This document shows positions 50,419-58,242 of a stretch of DNA of 64,000 nucleotides, in pieces. Both the position numbers and the translations under genes were made by a program. The DNA comes from Pseudomonas sp. LBUM920 (GTDB taxonomy: Bacteria; Pseudomonadota; Gammaproteobacteria; Pseudomonadales; Pseudomonadaceae): assembly GCF_003852315.1 (NCBI RefSeq), contig NZ_CP027762.1, positions 3,205,501 through 3,269,500 of the forward strand. Direction: 5' to 3'. A model generated the notes under the pieces. It saw nothing but the letters and a program-made list of their open reading frames with translations, did not search any database and was not told the DNA's origin. Each line of letters opens with the position of its first letter. Position 1 is the first letter of the stretch.

Positions 50419-50883
50419 CTAGGTGTGCGTTTTTTTCGATGTGGACTGCTCGTCTGAGCCGGGGTTGGAAGCAGGCACCGCGCAACGGCTATCGACGCAG
50501 CGGCGCCCACCGTCTGGGTGAGGCAACCACGCCAAATGGGGACGTAAGCGGCAGAAAAGCCGATAGCCGAATTCGAGCAATGGGCGCAGTGCCCGCCACG
50601 TCAGTGGTGTTGCCCAAAAACCCAGGCCTGCGGCTCGCCAGCTCCATAGCGTGGCATCCAGGCCTGTTACCCAGCGTCCATCAGCGAAACGCGCGTGCAG
50701 CGACGACTGCATGTGCTCGAATGTGAACCCGAGTGCCTGGGCGTCGAATGCACAGCTGCTGATGTCCACAAACAGCAGTCGATCCTTTACGGCATGGCCG
50801 CGTAGGAGCTTGATTTCGCGCGCACACAGTGGGCATTCACCGTCGAAATACAGCGTCAGCGGCCAATTCACTTTCTTGTACAT
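50419..50883 (-). CDS. DCC-family (DUF393) thiol-disulfide oxidoreductase-like protein
   Basis: 154 residues from ATG 50883. The N-terminal YFDGECPLCAREIKLLRGH holds the DxxCxxC motif (DGECPLC) of DCC proteins, a thioredoxin-like group of unknown substrate; the family's later DxLWSWR and RPLLEFGYRLFCRLR segments are present. A CysArgCys pair (RRCVDSRC) occurs near the end. The frame is open 45 codons further upstream through the promoter dyad, but without motif. It heads the DCC-folE-SDR run. Confidence 0.85.
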   Translation of the reverse strand: MYKKVNWPLTLYFDGECPLCAREIKLLRGHAVKDRLLFVDISSCAFDAQALGFTFEHMQSSLHARFADGRWVTGLDATLWSWRAAGLGFWATPLTWRALRPLLEFGYRLFCRLRPHLAWLPHPDGGRRCVDSRCAVPASNPGSDEQSTSKKTHT

Positions 50884-50893
50884 GCGCCGTGCT

Positions 50894-50914
50894 CTTGTAT
50901 AGGTTTTGTACAAG
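50894..50914. promoter_or_regulatory. CTTGTA-N9-TACAAG dyad at the DCC-folE-SDR promoter
   Basis: Six-base perfect arms CTTGTA (50894-50899) and TACAAG (50909-50914) 11 bases upstream of the DCC start. MerR-type regulators, including the light-responsive LitR class in Pseudomonas, bind this sort of dyad between or over promoter elements. The link to light is inference from the neighbouring genes; no merR/litR gene is in the window. Confidence 0.5.
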
Positions 50915-51023
50915 ATAGGCTGAAAGAAACAGGCTGACAATGGGCACTCTATTTTTGCTGTACTGAGCGTGGCCAACGGTGTGATACAGGTACGGACACG
51001 ATATTGATGCAAACTCATTAAGC

Positions 51024-51056
51024 AAAAAGGCCGCCCATGAGTTCTGGGGCGGCCTT
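51024..51056 (-). terminator. Rho-independent terminator after the hydroxyisourate hydrolase gene
   Basis: Arms AAGGCCGCCC (51027-51036) and GGGCGGCCTT (51047-51056) with a 10-base loop; on the minus strand the stem is followed by TTTTT. It ends transcripts from the 51078-52002 genes. Confidence 0.85.
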
Positions 51057-51077
51057 GTCTCTATGTCTGGTCGACGC

Positions 51078-51488
51078 TTAATTGCCTCTGTAGGTCGAGA
51101 AACCGTAGGGGCTGAGCAGTAATGGGATGTGGTAGTGCGAAAGCGTACCGTCTACCTCAAAAATGACCGGTACCTCCGGAAAGAAACTGGCAACTTTGTG
51201 CGCTTTGAACCATTCCCCGGTTTTAAACGTGACGCGGTAGGTGCCTTTCTCCAGCGCCTGACCCTCGGGGTACAACCCGGGAATACGCCCTTGCTCATTT
51301 GTCGCGGCGCTGTTGAGCATGTTCCAGTGGTTGCCGTCCTGTTTTTCCAGCGTGACATTGACGCCAGGGGAGGGCAGACCATCTTGTAAGTTGAGCACAT
51401 GCACGCTGAGCGGGTTTCCTGCCGCCAGCGCCAGTGACGATACGACACTCAATACAAGGCCCGCGAAGCATGTTTTTAATCCAGTCAT
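51078..51488 (-). CDS. uraH: Periplasmic 5-hydroxyisourate hydrolase (transthyretin-like)
   Basis: 136 residues with a signal peptide (MTGLKTCFAGLVLSVVSSLALA). The transthyretin-related fold is complete: LSVHVLNLQDGLPSPGVNVTLEK, TNEQGRIPGLYPEGQALEKGTYRVTFKTGEWF, and the C-terminal HYHIPLLLSPYGFSTYRGN, whose His and YRG residues are the HIUase signature. It hydrolyses hydroxyisourate from urate oxidation; the periplasmic form matches E. coli HiuH/YedX, which lies beside hprRS. The start is ATG 51488 with AAGGAC 6 bases before. It follows the GlcG/HbpS gene by 10 bases. Confidence 0.93.
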   Translation of the reverse strand: MTGLKTCFAGLVLSVVSSLALAAGNPLSVHVLNLQDGLPSPGVNVTLEKQDGNHWNMLNSAATNEQGRIPGLYPEGQALEKGTYRVTFKTGEWFKAHKVASFFPEVPVIFEVDGTLSHYHIPLLLSPYGFSTYRGN

Positions 51489-51498
51489 GATGATGTCC

Positions 51499-52002
51499 TT
51501 AGTTTTTGACGGTAGGTAGGATTTTGTCGATAGCGGCCAATGCGCACCCTTCATCGTTTGCGGCACCACCGGCACCGGCTACTCCGATCGCGCCAATGAC
51601 TTGCCCTTCAAACAGCAACGGCACGCCGCCGCCCAGCAGCAATAGCTCATTCAGGGTGTTGAGGTTTTCTGCATCGGGGGTACTGCGGACCCGCTCTGCC
51701 AATAGTCGCGTTGGCGTCTTGGTCGATAGGGCGGTGTAGGCCTTGCGTTGGGCGGCTAATGTGTTGTGTGGGCCCACGTTATCGTCACGCTGCAGGGCGA
51801 CCAAATTGCCCCCACGGTCGACAATGGCAGCAACACCTGTACGGCCATCGGCATGGCAGGCTGTCAGCGCGGCGTTGAGCAAATCATTGGCCATTGCCAG
51901 TGATACGTCGTTGCGCTGCTGCACTTGATCCGGGGCTGCAACGGCGAGCGCTGAGTTTATGGCGAGTGACATCAGCAATGAGGTCGATAGGCTTATACGC
52001 AT
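51499..52002 (-). CDS. Periplasmic GlcG/HbpS-family protein
   Basis: 167 residues with a signal peptide (MRISLSTSLLMSLAINSALAVAA). The GlcG/HbpS fold reads SLAMANDLLNAALTACHADGRTGVAAIVDRGGNLVALQRDDNVGPHNTLAAQRKAYTALSTKTPT, ending in GGGVPLLFEGQVIGAIGVAGAGGAANDEGCALAAIDKI. HbpS in Streptomyces binds haem and signals to a two-component sensor; GlcG relatives are often of unknown role. It is first of two genes divergent from the response regulator, with AAAGGAC before its ATG. Confidence 0.88.
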   Translation of the reverse strand: MRISLSTSLLMSLAINSALAVAAPDQVQQRNDVSLAMANDLLNAALTACHADGRTGVAAIVDRGGNLVALQRDDNVGPHNTLAAQRKAYTALSTKTPTRLLAERVRSTPDAENLNTLNELLLLGGGVPLLFEGQVIGAIGVAGAGGAANDEGCALAAIDKILPTVKN

Positions 52003-52080
52003 GCTTTGTCCTTTGTGTGGTCTGGCTGAGTCATAGCCAGGCATGATGCCCCGTGCACTCCGTCAAAATGATTGCCTGAT

Positions 52081-52098
52081 GATTACCAAGATGTAATG
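52081..52098. promoter_or_regulatory. ATTAC-N6-GTAAT operator, CusR/HprR type
   Basis: GATTACCAAGATGTAATG resembles the CATTACAAAATTGTAATG box recognised by E. coli HprR and CusR. It lies in the divergent region between the GlcG/HbpS gene (starts 52002) and the response regulator (starts 52149), so it can serve both promoters. Confidence 0.7.
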
Positions 52099-52148
52099 TG
52101 CCAAAACGCTTGGGCGCGCTAGCCTATGCTCCAGTTCCGGAGGAAAAG

Positions 52149-52820
52149 ATGCGTATCCTGGTCGTAGAAGATGAAGCGAAAACAGCGGATTACCTGCACA
52201 AAGCCCTGACTGAATCGGGCTACGTGGTGGAAGTCGCCCTGGATGGCCTGGAGGGCCAGTATCTGTCGCAGGAAAGTGAGTTCGACTTGATCATCCTGGA
52301 CGTCATGCTGCCGGGCCTGGATGGATGGCAATTGCTGCGGATTATTCGGCGCAAGTGGCAAACCCCGGTGCTTTTTCTGACGGCCAGGGACTCTGTGGAG
52401 GATCGGGTCAAGGGGCTTGAGGCAGGGGCCGATGATTACCTGGTCAAACCTTTTTCCTATGCCGAGTTGTTGGCGCGCGTACGTACCTTGCTGCGCAGGG
52501 GGCCGCCACGTGAGGTCGAGCAGTTCATGGTTGCAGACCTGAGCCTGGATCTGTTGCGGCGTAAAGTGACCCGCGGGGGAGAGCGCCTCACCCTGACCAA
52601 CAAGGAGTTTGCCCTGTTGCACCTGCTGGTCAGCCGTGAAGGGGAGGTGCTATCGCGCTCGTTGATTGCTTCGCAGATCTGGCAGATGAACTTTGACAGT
52701 GATACCAATGTGGTCGACGTCGCCATCCGGCGACTGCGCGCCAAGGTTGACGATCCTTACCCGCTCAAGTTGATACAGACAGTGCGTGGCATCGGCTACA
52801 TGCTTGAGGTGCAATCCTGA
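52149..52820 (+). CDS. OmpR-family response regulator, CusR/HprR type
   Basis: 223 residues. The receiver domain (MRILVVEDEAKTADYLHKAL, phosphorylated Asp in LIILDVMLPGLDGW, Lys in DDYLVKPFSYAELLARV) is followed by a winged helix (LSLDLLRRKVTRGGERLTLTNKEFALLHLLVSREGEVLSRSLIASQIWQMNFDSDTNVVDVAIRRLRAKVDDPYPLKLIQTVRGIGYML). This wording is the copper/peroxide branch (CusR, CopR, IrlR, HprR). The start is ATG 52149 with GGAGGA. Given the neighbouring HIUase and operator, the HprR role (oxidative or copper stress) is favoured. Confidence 0.92.
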   Translation: MRILVVEDEAKTADYLHKALTESGYVVEVALDGLEGQYLSQESEFDLIILDVMLPGLDGWQLLRIIRRKWQTPVLFLTARDSVEDRVKGLEAGADDYLVKPFSYAELLARVRTLLRRGPPREVEQFMVADLSLDLLRRKVTRGGERLTLTNKEFALLHLLVSREGEVLSRSLIASQIWQMNFDSDTNVVDVAIRRLRAKVDDPYPLKLIQTVRGIGYMLEVQS

Positions 52821-52843
52821 AACTGCTTCCGCGCGCCCTGAGC

Positions 52844-54187
52844 TTGCGCCTGGCGGTCATGTTCGCGTTAGTCAGCGCGCTGCTGCTGGGCTCCATTGGT
52901 TTTTACCTTTATCAGTCGTTACAGCGAGAAATCGCGTGGCGCGATGACCAGGCCCTGCTCGGGCGCCTGGAGCGCATGCAGGCGCTGATCAACGACAGTG
53001 TCAGCGTCGAGCAACTCAGAAATCGGCCCAAGCTATACGAAAATATGCTGGGCAATCGCGACAACCTGCTGTGGATCATCGATGACACAGGCCAGGTGCT
53101 GATCGAAATCAACCCCGTCAGCATGAGCTTGCCCACGTTACCAGCTGCAGCCCAGGCTCAATTGGGTGACGGTGATACTTCGGTGCCGGTGCGGCTTGCC
53201 TGGCAGCATGTCATGCAGGGTGATCGCGGCTTGACCCTGATTGCTGGCAAGTTATTGAGCGAGCGCGAGCAAATGCTGGGGGCTTACCGATTCAAGCTGT
53301 GGCTCGCGATGTCGGTCGGCGCGCTGCTGGCTTTTGTACTCGGCGGGTGGGTCAGTCAGCGAGGGTTACGACCTGTGCGCCTGCTGGCCAAGCGCGCTGC
53401 CGCCATTGATGCACACCATCTGCATCTGCGGCTGGATGAGTTCAATGAATTTAGTGAACTGCAAGTGCTCAGTCAGGCGCTTAATCAAATGCTCGCACGC
53501 CTCGAAGAGGGGTTCGCCCAGCTATCACGGTTCTCAGAGGATCTCGCCCATGAGATGCGAACTCCGCTCACTAACCTGATGGGGCATACCCAACAATCCC
53601 TGAGGCATGGTCGTTCAATTGAGGACTATCAGAACCTGCTGGTTTCCAATCAGGAAGAATATGAGCGCCTGGCGCGAATGATCGACAGCATGCTGTTTCT
53701 CGCTCGTAACGAGCAGTCGCATGCGTCGGTCAGTGATGAGCTCATCAACCTGCACGATCTAGTCGAGCAACTGTGTGAGTATTTTGAAGGCGTGGCGCAA
53801 GAGCGTGACGTCACGCTGATCAATCAGGCCCATCACCACTTGCGTGCCGATCCGGCCTTGGTCCGTCGAGCATTGGCTAACTTGCTGTCCAACGCGCTGC
53901 GTTATGGCGCTACTGCCAGCGCGGTGACGATTGGCAGTGTGGCGCGGGAGGACAGGATCGAAGTCACCGTGCACAACCAAGGCCCGCCGATTTCAGCGCA
54001 ACATTTACCTCGGCTGTTTGAGCGCTTCTACCGGTGCGACCCGTCACGTAATCAGCCGGACGATTCTGGTGGCTTGGGGTTAGCAATCGTGCGCTCAATC
54101 ATGCAATTGCATGGCGGGCGCGTAACCGTTGAGAGCACTGGTACGGGTACGCGCTTTTGCTTGGTGTTTCTGCTACAGAATGCTTGA
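52844..54187 (+). CDS. Heavy-metal/oxidative sensor histidine kinase (CusS/HprS type)
   Basis: 447 residues from TTG 52844. Two membrane helices (LAVMFALVSALLLGSIGFYLY; LWLAMSVGALLAFVLGGWVS) bracket a periplasmic sensor of about 130 residues; then HAMP, HisKA with SEDLAHEMRTPLTNLMG (phosphorylated His) and HATPase (N box LLSNALRYG; G boxes SGGLGLAIVRSIMQLHGGRV). The usual start wording MKLLPRALSLRLAVMF is present nine codons earlier but with CTG at 52817 overlapping the regulator stop (CTGA instead of ATGA), so the real start may be that CTG. It pairs with the upstream regulator. Confidence 0.9.
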   Translation: MRLAVMFALVSALLLGSIGFYLYQSLQREIAWRDDQALLGRLERMQALINDSVSVEQLRNRPKLYENMLGNRDNLLWIIDDTGQVLIEINPVSMSLPTLPAAAQAQLGDGDTSVPVRLAWQHVMQGDRGLTLIAGKLLSEREQMLGAYRFKLWLAMSVGALLAFVLGGWVSQRGLRPVRLLAKRAAAIDAHHLHLRLDEFNEFSELQVLSQALNQMLARLEEGFAQLSRFSEDLAHEMRTPLTNLMGHTQQSLRHGRSIEDYQNLLVSNQEEYERLARMIDSMLFLARNEQSHASVSDELINLHDLVEQLCEYFEGVAQERDVTLINQAHHHLRADPALVRRALANLLSNALRYGATASAVTIGSVAREDRIEVTVHNQGPPISAQHLPRLFERFYRCDPSRNQPDDSGGLGLAIVRSIMQLHGGRVTVESTGTGTRFCLVFLLQNA

Positions 54188-54222
54188 GCGAATGCCCTTG
54201 AGCCTATCCGCTGTGGCACGAC

Positions 54223-55284
54223 CTAGGGTATCAAGCGCATCTCGCGGAGTTTGTCGAACACATCGAAAAAGGCTTGATCGCTCGCTTGGTAGGCGGTGAA
54301 GCCCATTGCACGGCTCTTCGACATATCAGTGACGACTTCGATGGGTCGACCAAGGTCTGCATCGGTGTGCCAGGGGGATATCAGGCGACCAATATCGGCT
54401 TCTTTCAAGCCGTGCTCCGCCACTATTTGCGTCCACACGGCTTGGTCGTCAGCCATTTGCTTCTCGAGAGGTGAAAGTGCGGCGGGATAATCGGCAGCAG
54501 GCAGGTCGAAGTATTCGGCAATTCGGCTCCACATCCACTTCCAGCGAAACACATCGCCATTAGTGACATTGAAAGCCTGGTTGGCCGCCGCCGGCGTAGT
54601 GGCCGCCCACAGTTGTTGTTTCGCCAACTGCCGTGCATCCGTCATATCGGTGAGGCTGTCCCACTGCACGCTTGATCCCGGAAATACAAAAGGGCGACTG
54701 GTTTGTTTGCAAATCGAGGCGTAGACGGCGAGGGTGGTTGCCATATTCATCGCGTTGCCGACGGCAACGCCGGTCACGGTATGCGGGCGGTGAACGCTCC
54801 AGGTGAAGCCGTCCTTTTCGGCAGCGGCGAAAAGTTCGTCCTCTTGGGCGTAATAGAAATTCTCCACATTCAGACGCCCCTGATCTTCGCGAAACGGTGT
54901 TTGCGGAAGGCTGCCTTTACCATAGGCTTCGAAAGGCCCGAGGTAGTGTTTCAGGCCAGTAACCAATGCTACGTGCTTCACGCTCCTGGCTGGTCGAATG
55001 GCGGCCAGCACGTTGCGTACCATGGCGGCATTAACGCGGATATTTTCAGCTTCGGTGGCTTGCCGTGACCATGTGGTGATGAACACATTAGTAGGTTTCA
55101 GGTCCGCAAGCGCACGCTCCAGCGAAGCGGGATCTTGGAGGTCTGCGGCGATGGGGATCACGCCTTGCGATTGCGACGGGCGCCTCGATAGCGCGGCGAC
55201 CTGCCAATGGTTGTCGATTAATAACTGAGTGATGGCGCTGCCGACAATGCCGCTGGCGCCGACGACCAAAGCTGTTTGGCTCAT
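54223..55284 (-). CDS. PRISE-like NAD(P)-dependent reductase (SDR superfamily)
   Basis: 353 residues. N-terminal Rossmann ALVVGASGIVGSAITQLLIDNHWQVAALSRRP; RPARSVKHVALVTGLKHYLGPFEAYGKG; FYYAQEDELFAAAEKDGFTWSVHRPHTVTG with the Tyr and downstream Lys/Arg region of progesterone 5-beta-reductase/iridoid-synthase-like (PRISE) enzymes. This group reduces enone double bonds in plants and bacteria. AGGAGG precedes the ATG. It stands between the sensor kinase and the GntR gene with no clear operon partner, so the substrate is open. Confidence 0.85.
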   Translation of the reverse strand: MSQTALVVGASGIVGSAITQLLIDNHWQVAALSRRPSQSQGVIPIAADLQDPASLERALADLKPTNVFITTWSRQATEAENIRVNAAMVRNVLAAIRPARSVKHVALVTGLKHYLGPFEAYGKGSLPQTPFREDQGRLNVENFYYAQEDELFAAAEKDGFTWSVHRPHTVTGVAVGNAMNMATTLAVYASICKQTSRPFVFPGSSVQWDSLTDMTDARQLAKQQLWAATTPAAANQAFNVTNGDVFRWKWMWSRIAEYFDLPAADYPAALSPLEKQMADDQAVWTQIVAEHGLKEADIGRLISPWHTDADLGRPIEVVTDMSKSRAMGFTAYQASDQAFFDVFDKLREMRLIP

Positions 55285-55615
55285 GAGTTCCTCCTAGATT
55301 TAGAGTTGGGAGTTCACCCGAGCAGCAGAGGTTCAACCTAAACCGGATCCGTATGGGCGTGTTTTTCTACCGGTTTTTCTCGCACTTTAGTCATAATCGA
55401 TTGCGGAACCCGCAGTCGACAACTGTGATTATCCATACGCCCAAATTGTCATGGCAGCGTCCAGAGCATCAGGCGGGAATACGTGTATTGCTGGAGTCTC
55501 TCCAGAGATACATCGCTGCACTCCGACAGGATGCCGAGGCTCTCAACGAGGCTGAGAGGTATACGGTGCTGGGGGCGGTTCATCCTAAAGACTCAAGGAT
55601 TTGCGCCTTGAGCCG
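55285..55615. other. Gene-poor gap before the catabolic regulon
   Basis: No gene I can support. A plus-strand frame from 55353 has helical-looking content (IRVLLESLQRYIAALRQDAE) but no ribosome site and runs into the antisense of the GntR gene, so I leave it out of the gene list. The rest must hold the PRISE-like promoter. Confidence 0.45.
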
Positions 55616-56287
55616 CTACCGCGATTTAGGCAGGTGCTCGAACAGCGTGGAGCACACACCATGGATGTGTTCTTCAATCAGCTTGACGGCCAATTCCACA
55701 TCCCTTGCCTGGCAGGCTTTGACGATGGCGCGATGCTCGGCATCGGCGGTGGCCTTGCCGTCGGACAGCACGATCTGCATGCGCAGATAACGCTCGATCT
55801 TGTCGTGGATCGAGCGGATAAGGTTGAACATGAACGGCCGCTGCGCCGCCTCATAAATGCACGCGTGAAACGCCCAATTCATCTCCGCCCAACGGCCCGC
55901 ATCTTCGCCCGTCAGGAAGTCATCGAGGATGGCATAGGCGCGAGCGAAATGTTCTTCGGTGAGATTGGGAATGGCGTAGCGGGTGATCTCCACCTCCAAT
56001 AACACGCGCACCTCAAAAATCTGGGCGAGTTCCGCTTCGCTGATGCGTGTGACCATAGCACCGCGATTGCGCTGGAACTCTACCAAGCCTTCTGCTTCCA
56101 GGCGCTTGAGGGCTTCGCGCACCGGGATCTTGCTGACGTTGAAGGACTTGGCGATATCGTCCTGACGAATCGGATCGTCTTCGGCAATTTCGCCCGAGAT
56201 GATCGCATTTCGCAGGTATTTGGCGATGACTTCCGAAGTCGAGGGTGCCACACCAAGGTTTGGGGCATTGGACAGGGACAATGACAC
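55616..56287 (-). CDS. GntR-family (FadR subgroup) repressor of the catabolic cluster
   Basis: 223 residues. An N-terminal winged helix (VIAKYLRNAIISGEIAEDDPIRQDDIAKSFNVSKIPVREALKRLEAEGLVEFQRNRGAMVT) and an all-helical FCD effector domain (residues about 85-215; the metal or ligand histidines show in WAFHACIYEAAQR, AEHRAIV and IEEHIHG). The start is GTG 56287 with AGGAGAG 5 bases before. A GTATAC-type dyad lies in its own promoter and before four other transcription units of this cluster, which makes it the probable regulon controller. Confidence 0.93.
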   Translation of the reverse strand: MSLSLSNAPNLGVAPSTSEVIAKYLRNAIISGEIAEDDPIRQDDIAKSFNVSKIPVREALKRLEAEGLVEFQRNRGAMVTRISEAELAQIFEVRVLLEVEITRYAIPNLTEEHFARAYAILDDFLTGEDAGRWAEMNWAFHACIYEAAQRPFMFNLIRSIHDKIERYLRMQIVLSDGKATADAEHRAIVKACQARDVELAVKLIEEHIHGVCSTLFEHLPKSR

Positions 56288-56307
56288 GATGGCTCTCCTG
56301 AGCAGGC

Positions 56308-56330
56308 GAATACGTATATGTTATACGAAT
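56308..56330. promoter_or_regulatory. GntR operator, site 1 (own promoter)
   Basis: On the minus strand ATTCGTATAACATATACG. It shares TCGTATAnnnTATA with the other four sites and overlaps the likely promoter about 20 bases before the gntR start, implying autoregulation. Confidence 0.7.
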
Positions 56331-56361
56331 TTTTGCAGGCGCCGCTATGCTCCTTGCCGGG

Positions 56362-57945
56362 CTATTGCTCCGGTAATGCGCCATCAGTGAAGTCACCGTT
56401 GACCAACCGGTGAATTTTCAACGGGTTGGCATTCTTGAGTGCATCCGGCAGGGCGAAGTCCGGGAAGTTTTGGAAGCATACCGGGCGTAAAAACCGCTCG
56501 ATGGCCAACGTGCCTACCGACGTTCCGCGTGCATCGGAGGTGGCGGGGTAAGGGCCGCCGTGGATCATGGTGTCGGTGACCTCCACACCCGTAGGGTAGC
56601 CGTTGACCAGCAGGCGGCCGGCCTTGGTTTGCAGCAGCGTGACCAGGTGCAAAAAGTCCTGAAGGTCCTCGGGCTCGGCCAGCAGCGTGATGGTCAGCTG
56701 GCCTTGCAGGTTTTCCAGCGCTTCAATCAGGCGTTCAGTGGTGGAGGCGGTTACCACAATGCTTGCAGGACCAAAGACTTCTTCTTGCAGGGTTGCTTCC
56801 CCTCCGATCAACAGCTCTTCATCGGCGCTGAACAGTTGCGGCTCGGCGAGAGTGGTGGGCGCGCGTCCACACAGGTGCGTTAAACCAAAGCTTTTGTGCA
56901 GGCGCTCCACACCCGCGCGATAGCTGGCGAAAGTGCCCGCGTTGAGCATCGCCTGGGCCGGTTTTTGCGCCATGTACAACGTGAGCGCCGCCGTCAGTTT
57001 GGAGAACGCCGGGCTGGCCAGGCCGATGATCAAGCCCGGATTGGTGCAGAACTGCCCGCAACCCAGCACCACCGAATGGGCCAGCTCTTCGGCGATCTTC
57101 TGTCCACGCAACCTGGCCGCGCGCGGCAACACGATTACCGGATTGATGCTCGACATCTCGGCAAATACCGGGATCGGTTCTGGGCGTGCCGCTGCCATGT
57201 CGTACAGAGCTCGGCCGCCTTTGAGCGAGCCTGTAAAACCGACCGCCTTGATAGCCGGGTGTTTAACCAGCTGCGCACCCACGCCCCCGCCGTAAATCAT
57301 GCTGAACACGCCCGCAGGCAGGGCGGATTTTTCCACGGCTCGGCTGATGGCGGCGGCCATCAGTTCGCTGGTGCCCATATGGCCGCTGTGTGCCTTGAAC
57401 ACCACCGGGCAACCGGCGGCCAGTGCAGAGGCGGTATCGCCGCCAGCGGTGGAGAACGCCAGCGGAAAGTTGCTCGCACCAAACACTGCCACGGGGCCCA
57501 GGCCGATTTTCAACTGGCGCAGGTCAGGGCGCGGCGCGGGCTTGCGCTCCGGCAAGGCTGTATCGATGCGCGCGCCATAAAAGTCGCCACGACGAAGCGC
57601 GGTCGCGAACAGCCTGAGTTGATGCGTCACCCGCCCGCGTTCGCCCTGAATACGGGCGTAGGGCAGGGCGGTTTCGGTGCACACCAATTCAATGAAGTCT
57701 GGGCCCAAGGCGTCGACTTCCTGCGCGATAGCGTCGAGGAAGTCGGCCCGCAACGCACTGGAGGTGTCGCGAAACTCCTGCGCAGCCTTTTGCGCCGCCC
57801 AGCAGGCTGCGTCCACTTCAGCCTCGGTGGCCTGGAAGAACGTGTAGGGCAGGGCGTCCCCGGTACTGGCGTTGTAGCTCAGCAAAGAAATGTTCCCCAG
57901 CGCACTGCGCTGACCGGCAATAAAGTTGTGACCAAGGATGTTCAT
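56362..57945 (-). CDS. 2-ketoglutaric semialdehyde dehydrogenase (2,5-dioxovalerate dehydrogenase)
   Basis: 527 residues, the long KGSADH type. ALDH motifs: GPVAVFGASNFPLAFSTAGGDTASALAAGCPVVFKAHSGH, the nucleotide loop GFTGSLKGGRALYDMAA, catalytic Glu in PVFAEMSSINPVIV and catalytic Cys in VLGCGQFCTNPGLI. It oxidises 2-oxoglutaric semialdehyde to 2-oxoglutarate with NAD(P)+, the last step in hydroxyproline, arabinose or glucarate catabolism. With a DapA-type deaminase and proline-racemase-type enzyme in the same regulon, the hydroxyproline route is favoured. CTGGAG precedes the ATG; operator site 2 lies 41-58 bases upstream. Confidence 0.92.
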   Translation of the reverse strand: MNILGHNFIAGQRSALGNISLLSYNASTGDALPYTFFQATEAEVDAACWAAQKAAQEFRDTSSALRADFLDAIAQEVDALGPDFIELVCTETALPYARIQGERGRVTHQLRLFATALRRGDFYGARIDTALPERKPAPRPDLRQLKIGLGPVAVFGASNFPLAFSTAGGDTASALAAGCPVVFKAHSGHMGTSELMAAAISRAVEKSALPAGVFSMIYGGGVGAQLVKHPAIKAVGFTGSLKGGRALYDMAAARPEPIPVFAEMSSINPVIVLPRAARLRGQKIAEELAHSVVLGCGQFCTNPGLIIGLASPAFSKLTAALTLYMAQKPAQAMLNAGTFASYRAGVERLHKSFGLTHLCGRAPTTLAEPQLFSADEELLIGGEATLQEEVFGPASIVVTASTTERLIEALENLQGQLTITLLAEPEDLQDFLHLVTLLQTKAGRLLVNGYPTGVEVTDTMIHGGPYPATSDARGTSVGTLAIERFLRPVCFQNFPDFALPDALKNANPLKIHRLVNGDFTDGALPEQ

Positions 57946-57985
57946 GACTGAGGCTCCAGGCGCGACGACGAAAAGCGATCAAAGG

Positions 57986-58003
57986 TATTTCGTATACCAT
58001 ATA
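57986..58003. promoter_or_regulatory. GntR operator, site 2 (dehydrogenase promoter)
   Basis: TATTTCGTATACCATATA; the core GTATAC with flanking TTTC and TATA matches sites 1 and 3-5. It is in the divergent region and closest to the dehydrogenase start at 57945. Confidence 0.75.
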
Positions 58004-58180
58004 GCACGACTTATTTTTCTGTCGACGGTTATGTGTGCTTACCTGCAATTACACGAAACCGCCCGAATTTGGGTCGTTCACGCCATTTGCGCTCCATTAC
58101 GTAACATTTGGGGCACAACCCGGACATGGCTGCCATGCACGAAACCCGATCCAGAGCGGTGTGCCAGGAATTTGAAATCA

Positions 58181-58213
58181 CGGCACGCTAAATGCTTATA
58201 CCGTATACGAAAT
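58181..58213 (+). promoter_or_regulatory. Sigma-54-like promoter joined to GntR operator, site 3
   Basis: CGGCACGCTAAATGC (58181-58195) keeps the invariant GG and GC at 10-base spacing of -24/-12 promoters but departs from TGGCAC and TTGC by one base each. The operator TTATACCGTATACGAAAT follows immediately, upstream of the binding-protein gene at 58243. Confidence 0.5.
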
Positions 58214-58242
58214 CCCAACCACGTAACGCTCCGAGGTTTTCC

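Noticed and set aside
55353..55790. Possible plus-strand gene of 145 codons
   Set aside because: No ribosome site or family match, and its 3' half is antisense to the gntR coding region.
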